Of a stretch of 64,000 nucleotides of DNA, positions 59,388 through 64,000 are shown one piece after another. The notes under the pieces were generated by a model that saw nothing but the letters and a program-made list of their open reading frames with translations, was not told the DNA's origin and did no database searches. Positions within the stretch are counted from its first letter, which is position 1, and each line of letters begins with the position of its first letter. The translations under genes and the position numbers were made by a program. This DNA comes from Chloroflexota bacterium (GTDB taxonomy: Bacteria > Chloroflexota > Anaerolineae > Anaerolineales > Villigracilaceae), in NCBI GenBank assembly GCA_016234555.1, contig JACRBJ010000096.1, positions 28,465 to 92,464 on the forward strand, read 5' to 3'.

Positions 59388-60432
59388 ATTTCCCAAACAT
59401 CTCTTCCAGCGCAATCCCCGCTTCATTTTGCCAGCAGGTGTAGTTGTGACCCCCGCTAAACTCGCGGTAGTTGACCTCGTATCCGTTCTCCCGCAAAATG
59501 GGTTGCAGGCGGCGGTTGTCTTCGAGCAACGAGTCGAAGCGACCGACATCCATCCAGAGCTTGATTTCTCGTGACTGCTTCGCGCGGATCAAGTCCACGG
59601 CGGCGAAATCGCGTCCTTCGGATTCGAACACGCCCGACTGGCTGATGACTCTGCCGAAAATTTCAGGCATCCGCAATCCCGTGTAGAGCGACATCAACCC
59701 GCCGAAGGATGCGCCCATCACACCGTACACGCCGCGATGGGTTTTTATGTCCAACAATTTTAAATGCCTGCGCGCCAATGGCAGGACCACGTTATCCAGC
59801 CACATGACTGTCGCATCGGAGCAGGCGTACTCGGCGGCGCGGCGGTCTCCACCATTTTGCAGGAAAGCCAGGGCGATGGGTCGAATCCGCTTTTCGTGAA
59901 TCAGGTTGTCCACGATGATGTTGAGCTTGGCGCGTTCTAGATAATCCACGCCGTCGTAGACAACGAGCAGCGGCACAGGCTCTTTGACAGGTGGACGGTA
60001 AAGACATACTTCGCGCTGTTCATCGTCCGCGAGCATCCAGGTGTCAACGTGATAATGAGTTACTTTTCCATGTGGAATGTTTTTCTTGAATTCGGCAAGT
60101 GCCGTGTGTGAATGTTCGGGCATGGAAAAGAAATGGTTGTAGTTTCCAAGTCCGTTGTAGACTATATTCCTATTCAGTGGGTCTGTGATGCGTTGTTTTG
60201 TTCGCGGTTCGTAAAACGCATATTCAAGGTAGGCGTCCGCTGGTAACTCCATCGTGTATCCCCAAAGTTCCTTCGTAATGCGTTTCATCCGCTGCGGATG
60301 CTCCTCCCAAGCGTGGACGTCATCGATCAGGCGCGGCGCAGATTTTCCCTGCCACAAAAACGTGACCTGATTCCCTTCGATGATTGGGTTGCCGTGTGCT
60401 TTGGCTTGTTCGAGCAGCGGATTATTTTTCAT
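59386..60432 (-). CDS. Enterochelin-esterase-like alpha/beta hydrolase
   Basis: A 348-residue protein of the Fes/esterase D superfamily. An N-terminal early-set (CBM48-like) domain (residues 20-110, VTFLWQGKSAPRLIDDVHAW) precedes the hydrolase. The nucleophile elbow is GASFGGLMSLYTG, the acid is probably in DVGRFDSLLEDN and the His in SGGHNYTCW. Such proteins hydrolyse siderophore or other esters; some are only structural homologues. No siderophore genes are near, so the substrate is open. Confidence 0.82.
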   Translation of the reverse strand: MKNNPLLEQAKAHGNPIIEGNQVTFLWQGKSAPRLIDDVHAWEEHPQRMKRITKELWGYTMELPADAYLEYAFYEPRTKQRITDPLNRNIVYNGLGNYNHFFSMPEHSHTALAEFKKNIPHGKVTHYHVDTWMLADDEQREVCLYRPPVKEPVPLLVVYDGVDYLERAKLNIIVDNLIHEKRIRPIALAFLQNGGDRRAAEYACSDATVMWLDNVVLPLARRHLKLLDIKTHRGVYGVMGASFGGLMSLYTGLRMPEIFGRVISQSGVFESEGRDFAAVDLIRAKQSREIKLWMDVGRFDSLLEDNRRLQPILRENGYEVNYREFSGGHNYTCWQNEAGIALEEMFGK

Positions 60433-60444
60433 GGTTGAAGAGGC

Positions 60445-60477
60445 AGGTGACAGTCACTTTTAAAGTGACTGTCACCT
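60445..60477. repeat. Palindromic repeat, GTGACAGTCACTT family, copy 3 (perfect)
   Basis: AGGTGACAGTCACTTT and its exact reverse complement flank a single T. It lies in the 52-base gap between the esterase and PEBP genes. This is the best-preserved copy of the three. Confidence 0.9.
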
Positions 60478-60484
60478 CTTTGAT

Positions 60485-61108
60485 TTAATGGCTGAATGTT
60501 CCCATCAATTCCGTGTTTGCAAGAACGTGACCTTCCATCGCCGCGAGCAATTCCTCCTTGTCTGCTTTTTCGGATAAGGCGAGCATAGTATCCAGTGCGT
60601 ACAACTTGAAGAAGTAATGATGTGTTCCAGAAGGCGGACAGGGACCGTGATACCCCGTTGATCTTGCGGAGGTGTAGCCCTGCCTGATCCCATTGCTGAG
60701 TTCGGGAATGGCGGGCATGCCTTCTTCCAGGCCGCGGCTTGAGGCTGGGATGTTGTACACAACCCAATGCACCCAGGTCCCCATCGGCGCGTCGGGATCG
60801 TCCATGATGATGGCGAAACTTTGCGTGTCGGCGGGCGGCTCTGTCCAGTTCAGGACGGGGGAAGAGTCGTTTCCGTCGCAGGAGAAATCGACTGGGATCG
60901 CTTCCCCGTTTGCAAAGGCGGGGCTGGAAATTTCAAACGGCATGATTGCCTCCCCGGTCACTTCGACCGATATTTCTGTCGCGGCGGGAACTTCTGTCGG
61001 GACTTCTGTCACCTCCGGCAGGCTGGTCGCTGGCGGCTGGGTTGGAGTCGGCTGTGCCGCACATGCCGCAAGACTGAAGACAAGAATTGAGAAAAGAAGT
61101 CTTTTCAT
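60485..61108 (-). CDS. YbhB/YbcL-type PEBP lipoprotein
   Basis: A 207-residue protein with a signal peptide, lipobox LAAC and a Thr/Pro/Glu linker. The rest is a phosphatidylethanolamine-binding-protein fold: DFSCDGNDSSPVLNW, MDDPDAPMGTWVHWVVYNIP and YHGPCPPSGTHHYFFKLYALD form the ligand pocket. Bacterial members are of uncertain function. It is third in a minus-strand operon behind the lipoate-pathway gene and the reductase gene (10-base gap). Confidence 0.9.
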   Translation of the reverse strand: MKRLLFSILVFSLAACAAQPTPTQPPATSLPEVTEVPTEVPAATEISVEVTGEAIMPFEISSPAFANGEAIPVDFSCDGNDSSPVLNWTEPPADTQSFAIIMDDPDAPMGTWVHWVVYNIPASSRGLEEGMPAIPELSNGIRQGYTSARSTGYHGPCPPSGTHHYFFKLYALDTMLALSEKADKEELLAAMEGHVLANTELMGTFSH

Positions 61109-61118
61109 GGTTCACCTT

Positions 61119-62171
61119 TTACAAATCTTCCCGCGTCACGCCCGCGAATTGCAGGATGAAATCCGCCCCGTAGACTCGGCTTGGGGTCTGGAAACCAGCT
61201 TTGAGGTCGCCCTCCAAAATTCGCTTGACGATTTCGAGGGACGTGAGCGCAGTCAAATAATATGCTTCGGGAGCCCGCAGTTTCGCGCGGACTGTCTGTT
61301 TGCCGTCCGTCGCTTCGGCGATCAACAAACTGAATCCGTTTTCGTTTTGTGCGCGCGAGGGACCCGACAGGATGATTTTCCCGATCAGCCACTTGATGAA
61401 ATTCTTTATCGCGCGCGTGTAAAGGAAAAAGCCAACGTAACGGGTCATGCGCATCAACTCGATCACTTTATCCGGGAAGTGCATATACACAGTGATATTG
61501 GGAATACCCGTGCTGTGATATGCCGTGCTGACATCACCCCAGCCCGCCGAAATTACGCGGGTGGGCACGCGGCTAAAATCCACATATTTTGTGTCCCATA
61601 CATTTGGCACGCTGACGATCTTCCCGTCGCGGCGAATGCGTCCCTGCCTGTGACTGTTCTCGATTGCAGAGCGCGCCGTGCCGCGTGAGACTCCGCTGCC
61701 GATGCTTTTGATGTACAACTCAAGATGGGTCGCGCTCGGAAGTTTCCCCGCCACGTATGCGCTCAAACAATCCGACGGAACCACGTCAAAGCCGCCGCCC
61801 GGCAACAGCATCACGCCCGCGCGTTTTGCCTCCTCGTCCATCGCCGCCAGCGCTTCAAAGCCTTCGATCTCGCCGCTGATGTCCACGTAATGCCGCTTCG
61901 TGCGGATGCACGCCTCCGCCATTTTCCGAAACGTCAGCACAAACGGACCCGCGCAATGCAGAACCGCGTCCACTTCGAGCAAAGCCGAGTCCAGCGCGGC
62001 GCCATCTTCGATTGAAAAGGCGCGATATTCCAAGCCAAACTTTTCGGCTTGAGCGCGCAGTTGCTTTTCGTCACGTCCCGCAAGCAGCGGCTTCAATCCC
62101 GCTTTGACTGCCTGCTCGACGATCAACTTTCCTGTGTATCCGTACGAGCCATAGACCAGAAAATTTTTCAT
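61119..62171 (-). CDS. Saccharopine-dehydrogenase-like / trans-acting enoyl reductase family protein
   Basis: A 350-residue protein starting at the ATG at 62171 with GGAG six bases upstream; it overlaps the previous stop by ATGA. The Rossmann start is FLVYGSYGYTGKLIVEQA. Then come LAGRDEKQLRAQAEKFGL, VDAVLHCAGPFVLTF, YVDISGEIEGFEAL and LLPGGGFDVVPSDCLSAYV. The family includes saccharopine dehydrogenases and mycobacterial trans-acting enoyl reductases. No lysine-pathway genes are near, so a lipid-related reductase is as likely. Confidence 0.82.
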   Translation of the reverse strand: MKNFLVYGSYGYTGKLIVEQAVKAGLKPLLAGRDEKQLRAQAEKFGLEYRAFSIEDGAALDSALLEVDAVLHCAGPFVLTFRKMAEACIRTKRHYVDISGEIEGFEALAAMDEEAKRAGVMLLPGGGFDVVPSDCLSAYVAGKLPSATHLELYIKSIGSGVSRGTARSAIENSHRQGRIRRDGKIVSVPNVWDTKYVDFSRVPTRVISAGWGDVSTAYHSTGIPNITVYMHFPDKVIELMRMTRYVGFFLYTRAIKNFIKWLIGKIILSGPSRAQNENGFSLLIAEATDGKQTVRAKLRAPEAYYLTALTSLEIVKRILEGDLKAGFQTPSRVYGADFILQFAGVTREDL

Positions 62172-62983
62172 GACTTCTCCGTCCACGATGGATGCGCGTA
62201 TTTCTCTTTGACCAATTCCGCCGCTCTTTTTTCTTCGGATGGGGAGAGGACTCCGCTCTCGAAGCTGATTCCCAACTGGACTTCAAACCCGCGGATGAAA
62301 GCCTGGGCTGCTGTTTCCCAATCCTTTTCCACGCCGATAACGGATTGAACCGTCGTGGCGCGTGTCAGCAATCTTTGTGACGCGACTTCCCGCGCGGCTT
62401 CGTCTTTGAAGACCAAAGCCTGACAAATTCGTGTCAGGTCGCCTGTGAGTGGAAGCGACCCATGTTGCAGCACGCCTTCCTTTTTCCGCGCCTGTGCCGA
62501 GCCGATGAGCTTTTTCCCGTTGACTGTGATCTCGTAGGTCGAGGGCACTTCAAAGCAGACGGGGTTTTGATTCTTCGTCGCGGGCTGATCGGCGTGTTCC
62601 TTCATCTCGACAGGCAGTCCCAACTCGCGGACGGCGTACATCAATGCCTGTGCGATGCGGTTGTAGGATTCCAGAATCCCGCCGACAAGCACGGGATCAT
62701 CCTCGCGCCCTGTGACGGAGTAGGTGAGTTCGTCGGTATGCAGGATCGCCCGTCCCCCCGTTGCGCGGCGGACAACCTCCCATCCGTGTAACTTCAAGCG
62801 CTCCATGTCAACATCAGCAAAAGGCTGGGCATGTCCCAAGGACAGGCAGGGTGGATTCCAGGAATATAGGCGCAGAGTCGGCATGGATTCCCCGCGATAA
62901 ATATGCTCAAGGATGGATTCGTCCACAGCCATGTTCCATGCGCCCGTGGCTGCGGGAGTGTGTAAAAGTCGCCAGGTAGTCAT
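62168..62983 (-). CDS. Lipoyl(octanoyl) transferase of the LipM/LplA fold
   Basis: A 271-residue biotin/lipoate ligase-fold protein. It has the RRATGGRAILHTDELTYSV motif of LplA/LipM, and PVCFEVPSTYEITVNGKKLIGSAQAR with a Cys at the position of the LipM acyl-enzyme Cys. The missing large C-terminal domain of ATP-using LplA also favours LipM-type octanoyl transfer from ACP to lipoyl proteins. The transcript seems leaderless: TATAAT lies six bases before the ATG and there is no Shine-Dalgarno sequence. Confidence 0.85.
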   Translation of the reverse strand: MTTWRLLHTPAATGAWNMAVDESILEHIYRGESMPTLRLYSWNPPCLSLGHAQPFADVDMERLKLHGWEVVRRATGGRAILHTDELTYSVTGREDDPVLVGGILESYNRIAQALMYAVRELGLPVEMKEHADQPATKNQNPVCFEVPSTYEITVNGKKLIGSAQARKKEGVLQHGSLPLTGDLTRICQALVFKDEAAREVASQRLLTRATTVQSVIGVEKDWETAAQAFIRGFEVQLGISFESGVLSPSEEKRAAELVKEKYAHPSWTEKS

Positions 62984-62989
62984 GGGCGT

Positions 62990-62997
62990 ATTATAAT
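62990..62997. promoter_or_regulatory. Shared divergent -10 element ATTATAAT
   Basis: Read on the minus strand, TATAAT (62990-62995) stands six bases before the lipoyl transferase ATG. On the plus strand, TATAAT (62992-62997) serves the membrane protein gene 40 bases downstream. The two -10 boxes overlap, so the two promoters cannot be occupied together. Confidence 0.55.
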
Positions 62998-63037
62998 GTG
63001 ACCAATCCCCAACTTGAATATGGCAAGGAGGAAATTT

Positions 63038-63847
63038 ATGGAAAGACCAATCCTCAAAGAACTAAGTATCCCGGAGATTTTGGATAAAGCCCTGTATTTA
63101 TATCGACAACACGTCGGTTTGCTTCTGAAAATTGGCGCGTTTGTCTTCATCCCCAGTGCCATTGTTAGTGCGGTTTTCTCCTTTTATTTCAATGGTACCC
63201 GCTTGCTTGACAATATACTTAATATTTTCCTGCCTCCGATTGTACACATCGCTTTGGTGACCGCCATATCCAACCTGTATCTTGGCAGGAGTGTTACGAT
63301 ACGCGAAGCGTTTTCAGCGGTCACCAAACGATATTGGACATGGTTCGGAACTTCCCTTTTGATGGGGTTGGCAATGATTCCCATGGGGGTGGTGCTTTGG
63401 GTTATGTCTCTGGGAGGTCCTTTCTTGGGCTTTCTTGGGCTTTTGGTTTTTTTGCCTGTGATTGTGTATTTGTCCACCCGGTGGTCGTTGGCAACGTCAG
63501 TGATAGTTATTGATAATGCAGGCATTTCCGAAAGTCTGAGGAAGAGTTGGACATTGACAAGAGATTATTTCTGGCGGGTACTGGGTACTTCTTTTGCAGC
63601 CTGGTTGTTGTCTATGCTGTTTTCAACCCTTCCATCGATTTTTGTGACATTCCTGTTTGGGAAAATGATAAGCATTCCGATAAATCTACTCTCAGCCATA
63701 ATCACAACTGTTGAGCAGCTAGCCGTCATTATCGTTTCCCCGCTGTATATGGGTGTTAATGTCTTGATCTATTACGACTTGCGTATTCGCAAGGAAGGCT
63801 TTGATTTATTGTTTATGGCTGGCGAGCAAACTCCGGAAACCACATGA
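63038..63847 (+). CDS. Polytopic membrane protein (GPDP membrane-domain-like)
   Basis: A 269-residue protein starting at the ATG at 63038, seven bases after AAGGAGG. It has about six hydrophobic segments and ends with YYDLRIRKEGFDLLF, a motif I recall from the glycerophosphodiester-phosphodiesterase membrane domain / DUF-type integral proteins. No catalytic domain is attached. It is more AT-rich than the neighbours and next to a transposase remnant. Function unknown. Confidence 0.7.
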   Translation: MERPILKELSIPEILDKALYLYRQHVGLLLKIGAFVFIPSAIVSAVFSFYFNGTRLLDNILNIFLPPIVHIALVTAISNLYLGRSVTIREAFSAVTKRYWTWFGTSLLMGLAMIPMGVVLWVMSLGGPFLGFLGLLVFLPVIVYLSTRWSLATSVIVIDNAGISESLRKSWTLTRDYFWRVLGTSFAAWLLSMLFSTLPSIFVTFLFGKMISIPINLLSAIITTVEQLAVIIVSPLYMGVNVLIYYDLRIRKEGFDLLFMAGEQTPETT

Positions 63848-63861
63848 GGTTTGGGATTGAA

Positions 63862-63878
63862 AAATGCTCTGTTGCAAA
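63862..63878 (-). mobile_element. Possible terminal repeat of an insertion sequence
   Basis: AAAATGCTCTGTTGCAAAGATAA just outside the transposase stop resembles the GCTCTGTTGCAAA type of IS end. The partner end is outside the window, so it cannot be confirmed. Confidence 0.35.
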
Positions 63879-63889
63879 GATAATGTGAA

Positions 63890-64000
63890 CTAGCGATGAA
63901 TGTTGTAGACCAAGGCCTTGATAATCGGCTCGCGGTTCTGAAGTTGTGTCTTTCGAGAACGGATGGTATCACCAAACTTGCGTTTGATCACAGAATTGAC
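63890..64000 (-). CDS. Transposase C-terminus (IS4/IS5-type DDE), partial
   Basis: Read leftward from the window edge, the frame gives 36 residues ending SVIKRKFGDTIRSRK...IIKALVYNIHR then TAG. This is the typical tail of IS4/IS5-like DDE transposases (the region after the catalytic Glu with conserved Arg/Lys and a final YNI). The start lies beyond the right edge, so it cannot be told whether the element is intact. Confidence 0.75.
   Translation of the reverse strand, partial: VNSVIKRKFGDTIRSRKTQLQNREPIIKALVYNIHR

Noticed and set aside
1..64000. A defence island, CRISPR array, toxin-antitoxin pair or prophage
   Set aside because: I looked for direct-repeat arrays, restriction, Cas, toxin and phage structural motifs and saw none. 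The repeats present are palindromes without regular spacers.

Overview
The window looks like a chromosomal segment of a Chloroflexota bacterium, most likely class Anaerolineae. This is inferred from style and content, not from a marker gene. It is about 55-58% GC by eye and uses strong AGGAGG ribosome binding sites. It has many secreted lipoproteins whose lipobox is followed by Thr/Pro/Glu/Ala linkers, a complete-looking division and cell wall (dcw) cluster, no outer-membrane assembly genes, and many short palindromic repeats in gaps and even inside genes. Coding density is high. No gene-free gap exceeds about 205 bases (the longest is 15646-15850), and I see no tRNA, rRNA or CRISPR array.

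Layout. 1-2740: the tail of a probable ATPase, a coiled-coil lipoprotein and radC. 2750-10484 (minus strand): acylphosphatase, a membrane-anchored HELAH metalloprotease, an AEC-type permease, a zinc-ribbon membrane protein, a TAP-like hydrolase lipoprotein, a histone-deacetylase-fold amidohydrolase and an unknown lipoprotein. 10630-29013 (plus strand): a surface-glycan region. It holds two sulfotransferases, a double-GNAT acetyltransferase, a Gfo/Idh/MocA oxidoreductase, two polytopic glycosyltransferase-like proteins and a fused sulfate adenylyltransferase/APS kinase that makes PAPS. It also holds a nonulosonate module (SDR, NeuA-HAD fusion, short NeuB, LegB-like dehydratase, nucleotidyltransferase), a second epimerase, a GT4 glycosyltransferase and an M23 peptidase lipoprotein with propeller-like repeats. 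Together these suggest a sulfated, sialic-acid-like cell-surface glycan.

29030-38683: a phytol/dolichol-kinase-like protein, trmD, an MFS transporter, two BMP-family binding lipoproteins, and the ATPase and two permeases of a nucleoside-type ABC importer. 38743-41906: a uroporphyrinogen-decarboxylase-like methyltransferase, a zinc-ribbon secreted protein and an rRNA-methyltransferase-like protein. 42067-59324: the dcw cluster mraZ-rsmH-ftsL-ftsI-murF-mraY-murD-ftsW-murG-(cvpA-like, interrupted)-murC-murB-ddl-ftsQ-ftsA-ftsZ. It is preceded by a promoter with three 10-nt MraZ boxes and ended by a strong terminator, and murE is missing from it. 59386-64000: an esterase, a PEBP-like lipoprotein, a saccharopine-dehydrogenase-like protein, a LipM-like octanoyltransferase, a membrane protein, and the C-terminal end of a transposase running off the right edge.

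The most notable signals outside gene calling are these. Several families of perfect palindromes (GTAGGGGCG, GTGACAGTCACTT, AACCTTTAGGGTC, AACGTT and others) sit between co-directional genes, often right at the start codon. Three genes (murD, trmD and a GT39-like gene) appear to have absorbed such repeats in frame. trmD and the lipoate-pathway gene look leaderless. A cvpA-like gene inside the dcw operon carries an in-frame TAA.
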